The position numbers and the translations under genes were made by a program. Of a stretch of DNA of 64,000 nucleotides, positions 8,026-16,495 are shown one piece after another; the stretch's first letter is position 1; each line of letters opens with the position of its first letter. A model generated the notes under the pieces. That model was not told the DNA's origin, did no database searches, and saw only the letters and a program-made list of their open reading frames with translations. Source of the DNA: Betaproteobacteria bacterium (GTDB taxonomy: Bacteria; Pseudomonadota; Gammaproteobacteria; Burkholderiales; SG8-39); the NCBI GenBank assembly GCA_016195915.1, contig JACPYS010000012.1, positions 1 through 64,000 of the forward strand. Reading direction: 5' to 3'.

Positions 8026-8271
8026 ATGCAATGCAACATGCTCGAAGCCAAGAACCAACTTTCCAAACTGGTGCAAGCCGCGCTTGCGGGCGAGGACGTC
8101 ATTATCGCGAACAAGGGAGTACCGGTGGTCAGGCTGGTCAGGATTGCGGCGCGAGGGTCCGCGCGCAAGCCAGGCGCGTGGGCAGCACTGCCAAAAGCCA
8201 AAGCGGATTGGGACATTCCCGAAACCAACGCGGCCATTGCGGACGCGCTGACCGGCGGCAAGCGGCTTTGA
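8026..8271 (+). CDS. Phd/VapB-type antitoxin
   Basis: An 81-aa antitoxin of the Phd/YefM superfamily: CNMLEAKNQLSKLVQAALAG followed by GEDVIIANKGVPVVRLVRI, the usual DNA-binding fold, then a flexible charged tail ending ADALTGGKRL that would wrap the toxin. ATG at 8026 is supported by GGGGAG seven bases upstream; an in-frame upstream ATG lacks such a site. It overlaps the PIN toxin gene by 4 bp. The pair is expected to be autoregulated by the antitoxin-toxin complex. Confidence 0.85.
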   Translation: MQCNMLEAKNQLSKLVQAALAGEDVIIANKGVPVVRLVRIAARGSARKPGAWAALPKAKADWDIPETNAAIADALTGGKRL

Positions 8272-8648
8272 AACGCTATTTGCTCGATACGCACCTGGTC
8301 TACTGGTGGATGACGGCAGACGCCCGCCTCGGCAAGGCCACGCGGCGAATCATCGCCAGGCATGAAATGGTCGTGAGTTCTGCCAGCGTGTGGGAAATGG
8401 TGCTCAAGAATGCCAGTGGAAGACTGCCATTGCCACGAGGATCGCTGATCGATTCACTCGAAGCAGATGGCTTTGTACTGCTGCCAATTCTGCCGCGGCA
8501 TGTTGAAGCGGTGCGCGGACTGAATTTTCCCCACCCCGACCCGTTTGATCGCCTGCTCGTGGCGCAGGCAGTGGATGAGAGGTTGACCCTGCTCACGCGC
8601 GATGCGGCGATACTGGCGCTTGGACTGGATTGCGTAACAGAGGGATAG
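8268..8648 (+). CDS. PIN-domain toxin (VapC-like)
   Basis: A 126-aa PIN-domain ribonuclease: KRYLLDTHLVYWWMT carries the first acidic metal ligand, SSASVWEMVLKNA the conserved Glu region, and HPDPFDRLLVAQAV and LLTRDAAIL the later Asp residues. The frame opens with TTG at 8268 in a TTGA overlap with the antitoxin stop, a common coupling arrangement; no ATG lies in a plausible place. Length and order (antitoxin first) match type II toxin-antitoxin pairs of the COG3744 group. The active-site residues look intact. Confidence 0.85.
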   Translation: MKRYLLDTHLVYWWMTADARLGKATRRIIARHEMVVSSASVWEMVLKNASGRLPLPRGSLIDSLEADGFVLLPILPRHVEAVRGLNFPHPDPFDRLLVAQAVDERLTLLTRDAAILALGLDCVTEG

Positions 8649-8722
8649 ACGGAAATTCCCTCTCGCCCAGACGCCAAGCTGGCTTGGCGATTTCTCGTTC
8701 CTGACTTGATCGGGAGAAGCGC

Positions 8723-10096
8723 ATGAACCTGCCTGCCGCAGGTGCGTCGGTCGCCGAACGCCTGTACGACGCGGTCGCGCCGCTTCGTGCCGAGCGCATA
8801 CCAGCCGAGGTCCGTCTGCGTTGCGAAGACCTGCTGCTCGAGTTTGCAGGACTGTGCGTGGCTGCGCGCGACACGGATTACATGCGAGCGCTCCTCCTGA
8901 GCGTCGACAGCGGCGGTGCCTGCACGGTGGTCGGCCAGCGCAGCGGCTTTTCCGCCGAGGACGCTGCCATGCTCAACGGCACGGCGGCGCACGGCGAGGA
9001 TTTTGACGACACCTTCGAAGGCGGGCCGGTGCACAGCGGCGCTGTCATCATGCCGGCCGTGCTGGCCGCGTGCGAGCGGTTCGGGCGCGACGGGCGCGCG
9101 GCGCTCGCGGGAATCGCGACCGGTGTGGAAGTCCTTTGCAGGCTGAGCCTGGTTGCGCCCAAGCGCATTCACAAGGCGGGCTTTCATCCTACAGCGGTCC
9201 TTGGTGCAATGGCCTCGACCCTCGCTGTTTGCGTGACGCTCGGCCTCACGCGCAAGCAGACGGTGGATGCGCTCGGCGTGGCCGGCAGCATGGCCGCCGG
9301 CATCATCGAGTATCTCGCGGAGGGCGCGTGGACCAAGCGCCTGCACGCCGGCTGGGCGGCGCGCACAGGGCTGCACGCGGCGCGCATCGGGCAGAGCGGA
9401 TTTCTCGGTCCGCGCACCGTGTTCGAGGGTACGCACGGCCTGTTCTCCGGATTCGCGCACTCGGCCGAAGGCGATTTCGATGCCTTGCTCGGCGCTCTGG
9501 GGGAACGCTGGCACATGAACGGCATCACGTTCAAGCCTTACGCGACCGGCACCATGAACCAGCCCTATATCGATTGCGCGCTGCGCCTTGCGCGACAGGG
9601 ATTTTCCGCCGAGGACGTCGCCGAGGTGCTGTGCGAGACCGCCGAAGGATACGTGCACCGGTTGTGGGAGCCGCTCGCCGCGAAGCACCGTCCGGCAAAT
9701 GAATATGCCGCCAAGTTCAGCACGCCATTCAATATCGCGGTGGCGTTCATCACTGGCGGCGCAGGTCTCGAGGCATTCAGCCCCGTTGCCGTCGCCCATT
9801 CGCGCGTGCTCGATCTCGCTGCCAAGGTGCGCTATGTGGTCGATCCGGACAATCCCTATCCGAAGGCTTACACCGGCCATGTGCGCATGACGCTGAAGGA
9901 CGGCAGAGTGTTCGAGCAGCGCCAGCCGCACATCCGCGGTGGCATGCACGAGCCGCTGTCAGGCGAGGAACTCGAACGAAAGTTCCACGGCAACGCGCGC
10001 CACGGCGGGTGGAGCAGGGCGCACGCGGAGCAGTGCATTGCATGGGCGCGGCGGCTGTTCGACAGCGGGTTCGACCTGTCGCCACTGCGGCAGTGA
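8723..10096 (+). CDS. MmgE/PrpD family protein
   Basis: A 457-aa member of the MmgE/PrpD fold, which includes 2-methylcitrate dehydratase, cis-aconitate decarboxylase and uncharacterised hydrolyases/isomerases of branched acids. Typical features are the helical LLEFAGLCVAAR start, LNGTAAHGEDFDDTFEGGP containing the conserved His-Asp region, SMAAGIIEYLAEGAWTKRLH and HAGWAARTGLHAA, and FKPYATGTMNQPYIDCAL. No prpB, prpC or acnM gene is nearby, so the methylcitrate cycle is not supported; a substrate cannot be named. It is monocistronic, with a convergent sulfurtransferase gene downstream. Confidence 0.85.
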   Translation: MNLPAAGASVAERLYDAVAPLRAERIPAEVRLRCEDLLLEFAGLCVAARDTDYMRALLLSVDSGGACTVVGQRSGFSAEDAAMLNGTAAHGEDFDDTFEGGPVHSGAVIMPAVLAACERFGRDGRAALAGIATGVEVLCRLSLVAPKRIHKAGFHPTAVLGAMASTLAVCVTLGLTRKQTVDALGVAGSMAAGIIEYLAEGAWTKRLHAGWAARTGLHAARIGQSGFLGPRTVFEGTHGLFSGFAHSAEGDFDALLGALGERWHMNGITFKPYATGTMNQPYIDCALRLARQGFSAEDVAEVLCETAEGYVHRLWEPLAAKHRPANEYAAKFSTPFNIAVAFITGGAGLEAFSPVAVAHSRVLDLAAKVRYVVDPDNPYPKAYTGHVRMTLKDGRVFEQRQPHIRGGMHEPLSGEELERKFHGNARHGGWSRAHAEQCIAWARRLFDSGFDLSPLRQ

Positions 10097-10140
10097 TGTA
10101 CGCAGGGACAACGACATCTGGCTGGAGTAACGCCTCGGCC

Positions 10141-10944
10141 TTACTCGATCGGCAGCTCGCTGCGCGCCGACCATTCGTGGAACGAGCCGATATAGTTGCG
10201 CACCGAGGCAAATCCGGCGTAGCGCAGGGCGTAATAGGTATTTGCGGAACGCGCGCCACGATGGCAATACGGCGCCAGCTCGGCGCCCGCATTGACGCCC
10301 CGGGCCGCGAGCAGCTGCCGGATCGCCTCTGCAGCCTTGAACTTCCCCGTCGCAGCGTCGAGCAGTTCAGTCCATTCGAGCCAGACCGCGCGGGGAATGT
10401 GTCCGCGGCGCGTGCAGCAGGCGGTCGTGTCGGTGCCCGCGAACTCGGTGGCGTCGCGCACATCGAGCGGGGTGACGGAGCCGAGCAGCGCCTGTTCAAG
10501 CAACTCCTCCGCCGCGATGACCATGTGTTCGCGCGGCATGGGTTCGAAATCGGCGGCAGGCAGGACGGGGATCACCGTCGTCCGCCTGCCGCCGCACGCC
10601 AGCCACGCCTTGAGCCCTCCATGCAGCATGCGCGCATTCGGGTGGCCGAGGTACTCGAGAATCCAGAGTTCTCGCGCGGCGCGCATTCCCGTGCCATCTT
10701 CGTAGACGACGATCGGCCGTTCGCGCTCCGCGCCGGCGGCGCCGTAGAACGCGGCCATGGCCGAGCGGAACTCGGCGAGGTCGGCCGGGCGGGTACTCTT
10801 CACGAAGCACTCGTAGGTGCTGAGATTGACGGCGCCAGGAATGTGGCCCCTTGCATACGATTCGGGTTTCCTCGTGTCGAGGACCAGCGGCGTTTCGGGG
10901 GAAGACGCCAGCTCCGCGGCGTCGATCAGGAAACTCGGATTCAT
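10141..10944 (-). CDS. Thiosulfate/3-mercaptopyruvate sulfurtransferase (two rhodanese domains)
   Basis: A 267-aa tandem rhodanese. The N-terminal domain (about 1-130: LVLDTRKPESYARGHIPGAV, VVYEDGTGMRAAR) lacks the active-site Cys, as in the family. The C-terminal domain (about 150-267) has the loop PYCHRGARSANTYYAL with Cys as persulfide carrier and GHIPRAVWLEWTELLD before it. ATG at 10944 begins MNPSFLID; a longer open frame upstream overlaps the divergent gene and is rejected. The enzyme moves sulfane sulfur from thiosulfate or mercaptopyruvate to a thiol acceptor. A DsrC/TusE-like protein is encoded 0.9 kb away on the other strand, so sulfur relay is a reasonable inference. Confidence 0.88.
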   Translation of the reverse strand: MNPSFLIDAAELASSPETPLVLDTRKPESYARGHIPGAVNLSTYECFVKSTRPADLAEFRSAMAAFYGAAGAERERPIVVYEDGTGMRAARELWILEYLGHPNARMLHGGLKAWLACGGRRTTVIPVLPAADFEPMPREHMVIAAEELLEQALLGSVTPLDVRDATEFAGTDTTACCTRRGHIPRAVWLEWTELLDAATGKFKAAEAIRQLLAARGVNAGAELAPYCHRGARSANTYYALRYAGFASVRNYIGSFHEWSARSELPIE

Positions 10945-11034
10945 GTCTCGATGATACCGCCTGCCGCCGATTCCCCGCCTGTCGCAGTCCACCGTCCGAT
11001 CGAATAAGATGTCGGCCCACAAAGGGGGACAAAC

Positions 11035-11868
11035 ATGCCGCTGATCGCCATGAACCGGGAAATGGGTTCGCTCGGGAAGGATGTCGCAAAGGGGCTCGAG
11101 GAGGCGCTGGGACTGAAGATCAGGCACCACGAGATCATCGACCAGCTGGCGAACCGCGCGCGCATGCGCAAGAGCCACGTGGTGAGTTTTCTCGAAGGCA
11201 CGCAAGGGCTGTTCGAGCGGCTGACCGTCGACCAGATCAGCCTGCGTATCCTCACCGCCGACGAGATCCTGTCTGTTGCCGCCTCGAGCGAGGGCCTCAT
11301 CCTGCGTGGCTGGGGCGCAACCTCCCTGCTCAAGGACGTGCCGCACGCGGTGCGCGTCTGCATCACCGCGTCCCGCAAGGTGCGGGTGCGGCGAATGATG
11401 GAGCGACTCGAATCGCAGGACGCGGCCCAGATCGAGCGGATCGTGGACCAGAACGACGAAGCCGCCCGCGCGGTCATGCGCCGGCATTTTCACATCGACA
11501 CCCGGGACATCACCGAGTACGACCTGGGCTTCAACACCGACCGCATCTCGGTTGCCCAATGCGTCGAGGAGATCATCAATCTGGTCAAGTCCGAGCAGTT
11601 CGCCGAAACCGATCAGTCGCGTGCCAGGCTCCAGGACGCTGCGGTTGCGCAACACGTGCGCGCTGCGCTCCGGACCCACGCGTCCACCTCGCATTGCAGC
11701 GTCCGCGTGTCCGCGCAGGCGGGCCGGGTCACGCTCGAAGGCGTTGTCGACGGCGAAGAGCAGCGCCGTGCCTGCGCGGAGATTGCGTCGCGCATCAAGG
11801 GGGCAACGGTACTGGAGAATCTGCTGCGCGTGGCGGAGGTGCCGGCTCGCCTGCGCGGGGACAGTTGA
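11035..11868 (+). CDS. Cytidylate kinase-like protein with C-terminal BON domain
   Basis: A 277-aa fusion. Residues 1-185 resemble the cytidylate-kinase-like family (PF13189): AMNREMGSLGKDVAKGLEEALG in the P-loop position, LILRGWGATSLLKDVPHAVRVCI, and a RMMERL...DQNDEAARAVMRRHF segment. Residues about 205-268 form a BON domain (RAALRTHASTSHCSVRVSA, GRVTLEGVV, EIASRIKGATVLENLL), a fold usually found in envelope or phospholipid-binding proteins. The P-loop lacks the canonical GxGxxGKS form, so kinase activity is uncertain. It is divergent from the sulfurtransferase and 10 bp upstream of the DsrC/TusE-like gene. Confidence 0.78.
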   Translation: MPLIAMNREMGSLGKDVAKGLEEALGLKIRHHEIIDQLANRARMRKSHVVSFLEGTQGLFERLTVDQISLRILTADEILSVAASSEGLILRGWGATSLLKDVPHAVRVCITASRKVRVRRMMERLESQDAAQIERIVDQNDEAARAVMRRHFHIDTRDITEYDLGFNTDRISVAQCVEEIINLVKSEQFAETDQSRARLQDAAVAQHVRAALRTHASTSHCSVRVSAQAGRVTLEGVVDGEEQRRACAEIASRIKGATVLENLLRVAEVPARLRGDS

Positions 11869-11878
11869 CGAGGCGAGG

Positions 11879-12214
11879 ATGACGCTGGAGATCGACGGAA
11901 GAACCCTTGCAACGGACCAGGAAGGCTATCTGGTCGACCCCGCCGAATGGAACGAACAGGTCGCCCGCGCGCTCGCGGCGAACGAGAATATCCAGTTGAA
12001 TGACGAGCACTGGGCGGTGATTCGTTTCATGCGCGACTATTACCAGCGGCATCAGGTGGCTGCGGACGTGCGCTTCGTCATCAGGTACCTCAAGGATGAA
12101 CTTGGAAAACACGACGCGCGCAGCCTGGTCTTCAAGCTGTTTCCCTACGGGTACGTCAAGCAAGCCTGCAAGATCGCGGGTATGAAGCGGCCACGCGCCT
12201 GGAGCACGGGCTGA
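11879..12214 (+). CDS. DsrC/TusE family protein without the C-terminal cysteine
   Basis: A 111-aa DsrC/TusE fold protein: EIDGRTLATDQEGYLVDPAEW, IQLNDEHWAVIRFMRDYY, then VRFVIRYLKDELG and FKLFPYGYVKQACKIAGM. In DsrC and TusE the tail ends in a swinging-arm Cys (usually GCV or similar) that carries sulfur; here it ends KRPRAWSTG with no Cys. The upstream Cys (CysB position, in QACKIAGM) is kept. ATG at 11879 follows the BON-kinase gene by 10 bp. With a neighbouring rhodanese, a sulfur-sensing or sulfur-relay role is possible, but persulfide transfer through CysA is excluded by sequence. Not a truncation: a normal stop follows the aligned C-terminus. Confidence 0.85.
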   Translation: MTLEIDGRTLATDQEGYLVDPAEWNEQVARALAANENIQLNDEHWAVIRFMRDYYQRHQVAADVRFVIRYLKDELGKHDARSLVFKLFPYGYVKQACKIAGMKRPRAWSTG

Positions 12215-12246
12215 TGTCCATCACGGCCGCCTGACGGAGACGATTC

Positions 12247-13479
12247 ATGCCGCGCATCGATCCGGCGCGTCTGCTCGCCGACCTGCGAACGCTACGCGGC
12301 ATCGGCGCGCACGGACGCGGTGTTGTTCGTCCCGCATTCAGCGCCGCCGACATGGAGGCGAGGCGCTGGCTCGCGCGGCGCTATCAGGAGGCCGGACTCG
12401 AGGCAAGCATCGACGGCGTCGGCAACGTGCTTGGCCGGTCGCGCCATCCGGGCCGCGCATTGCTCATCGGTTCTCACTCCGACACCCAGCCCACGGGCGG
12501 ATGGCTGGACGGCGCGCTCGGTGTGATCTACGCGCTCGAAGTGGTGCGCGCGCTCGCCGCGGACGCCTCGACTCGCGAGCTGGCGGTGGACGCGGTGTCC
12601 TTTCAGGACGAGGAGTCGCGCTTCGTCGGTTGCCTCGGCAGCCGTTCGATCACTGGAGTCCTGACCGCGGAAATGCAGGAGGAGGTAACCGACCGCGATG
12701 GCGTCACGCTCGCGGACGCACTGCGGCAGGCCGGGCTTGCGGATGCGCCGCGCCTGCGTATCGAACGCGAGCGCTATGCGGGTTTTCTCGAGGCGCACAT
12801 CGAGCAGGGCCCGCAGCTCGAGGATTCCGGACGCAAGATCGGGGTGGTGAACGGCATCGTCGGGCTGCGCGGCATACGCTTCGTGTTCCGCGGGCAGCAG
12901 AACCACGCCGGAACCACCATGATGGCGCGGCGCCGCGACGCAGCTACTTCACTCTACGAGTTGGCCTACCGCATCAACCGGGAGTTTCCCAAGGTGGCGG
13001 CGGGGCACAGCGTCTGGACCATGGGGCGCGCGCGCATCGAGCCAAATGCCACTTCGATCGTTCCCGGCTACGCCGAACTCGATTTGCAGTTCCGCGACGC
13101 CTCCGAGGCGCCGCTCGATGCCTTCGAGGCGGTCGCGGCTCGCCTCGTCGCGGAGATGAACGCGCGAGGCGGGGTGAGCATCGAGGCGACGCGGGCACGG
13201 GCACCGATACCGCCAACGCGCATGGACGAAGGACTGCAGGAGCACATCGCGGAGGCGGCCGAGCGCCACGCGCCCGGGAAGTGGCAGCGCATGCCGAGCG
13301 GCGCGTTTCACGATGCAGGCATCGTTTCGGCGTGCGTGCCTTCTGCGATGCTGTTCATTCCGTCCATCGGCGGCATCAGCCACGATTTCGCGGAGGACAG
13401 CCGCGACGAGGACATCGTGCTCGGTTGCCGGGTGCTCGCGGACGCCGCCGCATCGATTCTTGCGTGCGGACGCGCCTGA
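12247..13479 (+). CDS. M20 family amidohydrolase (N-carbamoyl amino acid hydrolase/allantoate amidohydrolase type)
   Basis: A 410-aa binuclear-metal hydrolase of the HyuC/AllC group. Metal ligands are visible in LIGSHSDTQPTGGWLDGALG (His, Asp), FQDEESRFVGCLGSRS (Glu pair), AHIEQGPQLE (His) and the C-terminal PSIGGISHDFAED (His). The QQNHAGTTMMARRRDA lid-domain motif is typical. It would hydrolyse an N-carbamoyl or ureido compound, releasing ammonia and CO2. Located 33 bp after the DsrC-like gene and upstream of TRAP system 1; the FdrA/allophanate hydrolase module at the right end handles related chemistry but is 46 kb away. Confidence 0.87.
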   Translation: MPRIDPARLLADLRTLRGIGAHGRGVVRPAFSAADMEARRWLARRYQEAGLEASIDGVGNVLGRSRHPGRALLIGSHSDTQPTGGWLDGALGVIYALEVVRALAADASTRELAVDAVSFQDEESRFVGCLGSRSITGVLTAEMQEEVTDRDGVTLADALRQAGLADAPRLRIERERYAGFLEAHIEQGPQLEDSGRKIGVVNGIVGLRGIRFVFRGQQNHAGTTMMARRRDAATSLYELAYRINREFPKVAAGHSVWTMGRARIEPNATSIVPGYAELDLQFRDASEAPLDAFEAVAARLVAEMNARGGVSIEATRARAPIPPTRMDEGLQEHIAEAAERHAPGKWQRMPSGAFHDAGIVSACVPSAMLFIPSIGGISHDFAEDSRDEDIVLGCRVLADAAASILACGRA

Positions 13480-13492
13480 CGAAAAGTCAGGC
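13474..13492. terminator. Hairpin at the end of the M20 gene
   Basis: GCCTGAC (13474-13480), loop GAAAA, GTCAGGC (13486-13492), overlapping the TGA stop of the M20 gene. There is no T-tract downstream, so it may be a weak or Rho-assisted terminator, or a 3' end stabiliser, before the TRAP operon. Confidence 0.4.
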
Positions 13493-13571
13493 AAAATGAC
13501 GCCCCGAACTGCGGCAGACCGGCCGTTTCCGTTTCGGCCGGCGCAAGAGGGTACGCGAACAGGAGAAAGCA

Positions 13572-14552
13572 ATGAAGCGCAATTTGTTCAGATGTCTCGG
13601 ATTGGCTGCGGCGCTGGCGACAAGCAGCATCGCCTCGGCGCAGACGGCACTCAGGATGGGCTACGCGCTCGCTCCGGCCCCGAATTCTCACTACGGCGTG
13701 GCGGGCAGCGCTTTTGCCGAGGAAATCGCCAAGCGTACCCAGGGCCGCTTCAAGATCGAGCAGTATCCCAACAGCCAGCTGGGCGGCGAACGTGAAATGA
13801 TCGAAAGCGTCCAGCTGGGGACGCTCGACCTGGTGGTGACCTCCTCGGGCCCGGTGCCCGGCTTCGTTCCCGAAACCGGAATCGTCGACATCCCGTTCCT
13901 GTTCCGTGATCCGGCACATGCGCGGGCGGTGCTCGACGGAGCGATCGGTCAGGAACTGCTGGCGAAATTTCCGGCCAGGAACCTGATCGCGCTCGCTTGG
14001 GGCGAGCAGGGTTTCCGCCATCTGACCAACAACAAGCGCCCGGTCGGCACGCCCGAGGACATGAAGGGACTCAAGCTGCGTACCATGGAGAACCCGGTTC
14101 ACATTACCGCGTTCCGCACGCTGGGCGCGGCGCCCACGCCGATGGCCTGGCCCGAAGTCATCACCGGGCTGCAGCAGGGTACGATCGACGGCCAGGAGAA
14201 TCCGATCTCCGTGATCACCTCGGCCAAGCTCAGCCAGGTGCAGAAATTCCTGACCCTGACGCGGCATGTCTATTCTCCCGCCGTAGTGATCCTGTCTCCC
14301 AAGATCTGGGGCAGTCTTTCGGAGGCGGACAAGAGTACCTTCCGCGAGGCGTCGAAGACCGCCGCCGCGGCGATGCGCAGATTCGTGGACGATCTGGAGA
14401 AGAGAGGCGTCGACGATCTGAAGGCCCAGGGCATGCAGGTGGTGATGGGAATCGACACGGCGCAGTTCCAGTCCACGCTCGCGCCGGCCTATGCGGAGTA
14501 CGCGAAGAAATACGGCCAGGCCAACATCGACCGCATCAAGAATTACAAGTAG
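13572..14552 (+). CDS. dctP: TRAP transporter solute-binding protein DctP (system 1)
   Basis: A 326-aa periplasmic solute receptor. The signal peptide MKRNLFRCLGLAAALATSSI with an Ala-x-Ala-type cleavage after ASA is clear, and AGGAGA precedes the ATG. DctP-family landmarks: YPNSQLGGEREMIESVQLG, FLFRDPAHARAVLDG, LKLRTMENPVHITAFRTLGA and the TIDGQENPISVI strand that positions the carboxylate-binding Arg (LKLRT). Substrates of such receptors are usually C4-dicarboxylates or other organic acids; specificity cannot be read. It is separated from dctQ by a GC-rich hairpin. Confidence 0.92.
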   Translation: MKRNLFRCLGLAAALATSSIASAQTALRMGYALAPAPNSHYGVAGSAFAEEIAKRTQGRFKIEQYPNSQLGGEREMIESVQLGTLDLVVTSSGPVPGFVPETGIVDIPFLFRDPAHARAVLDGAIGQELLAKFPARNLIALAWGEQGFRHLTNNKRPVGTPEDMKGLKLRTMENPVHITAFRTLGAAPTPMAWPEVITGLQQGTIDGQENPISVITSAKLSQVQKFLTLTRHVYSPAVVILSPKIWGSLSEADKSTFREASKTAAAAMRRFVDDLEKRGVDDLKAQGMQVVMGIDTAQFQSTLAPAYAEYAKKYGQANIDRIKNYK

Positions 14553-14567
14553 CTCCGCAGCGACCCG

Positions 14568-14610
14568 ACGGCCGGCCGCAATCGCCGGGCGTTCCATATT
14601 GGCCGGCCGT
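14568..14610 (+). terminator. Hairpin between dctP and dctQ of TRAP system 1
   Basis: ACGGCCGGCC (14568-14577) and GGCCGGCCGT (14601-14610) form a perfect 10-bp stem around a 23-nt loop. No U-tract follows. Its position after dctP matches the intrinsic terminator in system 2 and could lower expression of the membrane subunits relative to the binding protein or protect the dctP mRNA 3' end. Confidence 0.5.
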
Positions 14611-14649
14611 TCCTTGTCAGCGTCCTCCAGAACCGGGGGGTAGTCCCGC

Positions 14650-15165
14650 ATGCTCGCGAAGTTCGATCGCGGCTTTCTGTGGCTGAATCGCGTGCTGCTC
14701 ATGATGCTGCTCGCGCTGATGTCGGTGCTGGTCCTCGCCAACGTCATGCTGCGATACACCACCGGCGACTCCATCGTGTGGGCAGAGGAACTGTCGCGGT
14801 ATCTGATGATCTGGCTGACGTTTCTCGGCGCCGGCCTGGTGCTGCGCCACGGAGGGCACCTCGCCATCGACAACGTGCAGGATGCGATACCGGCGCACGC
14901 TGGCAGGATTCTGCGAGCGTTGATCCTGCTCTCAGTCGCAGCGTTCGCAGTGGCGATGACATGGCTGGGTACCAGTTACATCATACGAGCCTGGGCGCAG
15001 ACCACCCCGGTGATGGAACTGCCTTTCGGACTGGTCTACTCGGCGCTGCCGGCCGGATTCCTGTTCCTGATCATCCACATGGCGATGTTTGCGCGACGCT
15101 ACGTGCGCAACCGCAGTTTCGACCAGGATCGCGATTTCGATTCCAGCATGAGTGCCACGTTGTGA
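14650..15165 (+). CDS. dctQ: TRAP transporter small membrane subunit DctQ (system 1)
   Basis: A 171-aa protein with four predicted membrane segments (about 13-35, 47-65, 89-110, 128-150). The family motifs WAEELSRYLMIWLTFLGA and the conserved charged loop RHGGHLAID are present. It ends in a charged cytoplasmic tail. The stop overlaps the GTG of dctM by 4 bp. Works with DctM and DctP in sodium-coupled uptake across the inner membrane. Confidence 0.9.
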   Translation: MLAKFDRGFLWLNRVLLMMLLALMSVLVLANVMLRYTTGDSIVWAEELSRYLMIWLTFLGAGLVLRHGGHLAIDNVQDAIPAHAGRILRALILLSVAAFAVAMTWLGTSYIIRAWAQTTPVMELPFGLVYSALPAGFLFLIIHMAMFARRYVRNRSFDQDRDFDSSMSATL

Positions 15166-16445
15166 CCACGGCGGTCCTGTTCGGAACCCTCATTTTGTTC
15201 ATGGTGGTGGGCGTGCCGATCGCAATATCGATGGGCATCGCGGCCATGACGGCGATCGCGGTCAAGGGGCTGCCGCTCATTGGCGTAATGCAGAAGATGT
15301 TCGGCGGCCTGGACAGTTTCCCGCTGATAGCCGTGCCATTTTTCATCCTCGCGGCGGAACTGATGTCCGGCGGCGCTTTGACCGAAGTCCTGCTGCGATT
15401 TGCAGCGCAATTCGTGGGCCACCGGCGTGGCGGCCTGGGCCACACCAACATCCTCACCTTGACCTTTTTCTCCGGCATCAGCGGCTCGGCCATGGCCGAC
15501 GCGGCGGGGCCGGGTTCGATGCTGATCAAGATGATGCGCGATTCCGGCTACCTTCCGGCGTACGCCGCCGCGCTCACGGCGTCGATTGCGGTGGTGGGCC
15601 CGATCATTCCCCCGTCGATACTGATGATTATCTACGCGCTCGCCGACCCCGGCGTTTCGGTCATCGGACTGTACTGGGCCGGGCTCATACCGGGCGTGAT
15701 GATTGCCGCGGGGCTGGCGATGGTCAACCACGTCATCAGCATCCGGCGCAATTACCGTTCGGACATGCAGGCGCCCGGAGCCAGGGAGATGCTGCTCAAT
15801 ACCTGGCGCGCGATCCCCGCGCTCGCTTTGCCGGCAATCATCCTGGGAGGAATCCAGAGCGGCGCTTTCACCCCGACCGAAGCATCGGTGGTGGCGGTGT
15901 TCTATGCGCTGATTGCCGGGCGCTGGATCTACGCGACCCTGACCTGGGACAAGCTGCCGGGGATGCTGCTGCGCTCGGCGATGCTCACGGCCTCGGTGCT
16001 GCTGATCGTATCGGTCTCGAACGCGTTCGCCTGGGTGCTGACCATCGCCCAGGTGCCGCAGAGCGTGGCCCAGTACGTCGCCTCGCTCAACCTCAGCCCG
16101 CTCAGCTTCCTGTTCGCGGTCAACGTGCTGCTGCTGCTGTTCGGCATATTCATCGAGCCGCTGCCGGGCGTCATGATCCTGGTGCCGATCCTCGCGCCCA
16201 TGGCCGCGGCGCTCGGCATCGATCCGCTGCACTTCGCCATCATCGTGATCGTGAACCTGACACTGGGGATGATCACGCCGCCGGTTGGCGGCCTGCTGTT
16301 CGTGGTGTCGATCGTATCGCGCACTCCGCTTTCGGGCGTGGTGCGCGAAATCTGGCCCCTGATGTGGGCAGAGATCGGTATCCTATCGATCCTCACAGTG
16401 TTTCCTGCGTGCAGTATCTGGCTCCCTCACTTCATGGGGCGCTGA
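15162..16445 (+). CDS. dctM: TRAP transporter large permease DctM (system 1)
   Basis: A 427-aa permease with about twelve membrane segments. DctM landmarks: DSFPLIAVPFFILAAELMSGG, FFSGISGSAMADAAGPGSML, VVGPIIPPSILMIIYA, GAFTPTEASVVAVFYALI and the end NLTLGMITPPVGGLLFVVS. GTG at 15162 in a GTGA overlap is chosen because dctQ ends there and the first membrane segment follows directly. It forms the sodium- and substrate-translocating elevator subunit with DctQ. Ends 50 bp before the symporter gene. Confidence 0.92.
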   Translation: MTTAVLFGTLILFMVVGVPIAISMGIAAMTAIAVKGLPLIGVMQKMFGGLDSFPLIAVPFFILAAELMSGGALTEVLLRFAAQFVGHRRGGLGHTNILTLTFFSGISGSAMADAAGPGSMLIKMMRDSGYLPAYAAALTASIAVVGPIIPPSILMIIYALADPGVSVIGLYWAGLIPGVMIAAGLAMVNHVISIRRNYRSDMQAPGAREMLLNTWRAIPALALPAIILGGIQSGAFTPTEASVVAVFYALIAGRWIYATLTWDKLPGMLLRSAMLTASVLLIVSVSNAFAWVLTIAQVPQSVAQYVASLNLSPLSFLFAVNVLLLLFGIFIEPLPGVMILVPILAPMAAALGIDPLHFAIIVIVNLTLGMITPPVGGLLFVVSIVSRTPLSGVVREIWPLMWAEIGILSILTVFPACSIWLPHFMGR

Positions 16446-16495
16446 ATGGTTGATATGCTGTGGGAGGAATAACTGGTTCCCCGGCCCCGACTGCC

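Noticed and set aside
10945-11694. N-terminal extension of the sulfurtransferase frame
   Set aside because: The open frame continues upstream only because of high GC; it is antisense to the cytidylate-kinase-like gene and lacks family similarity.
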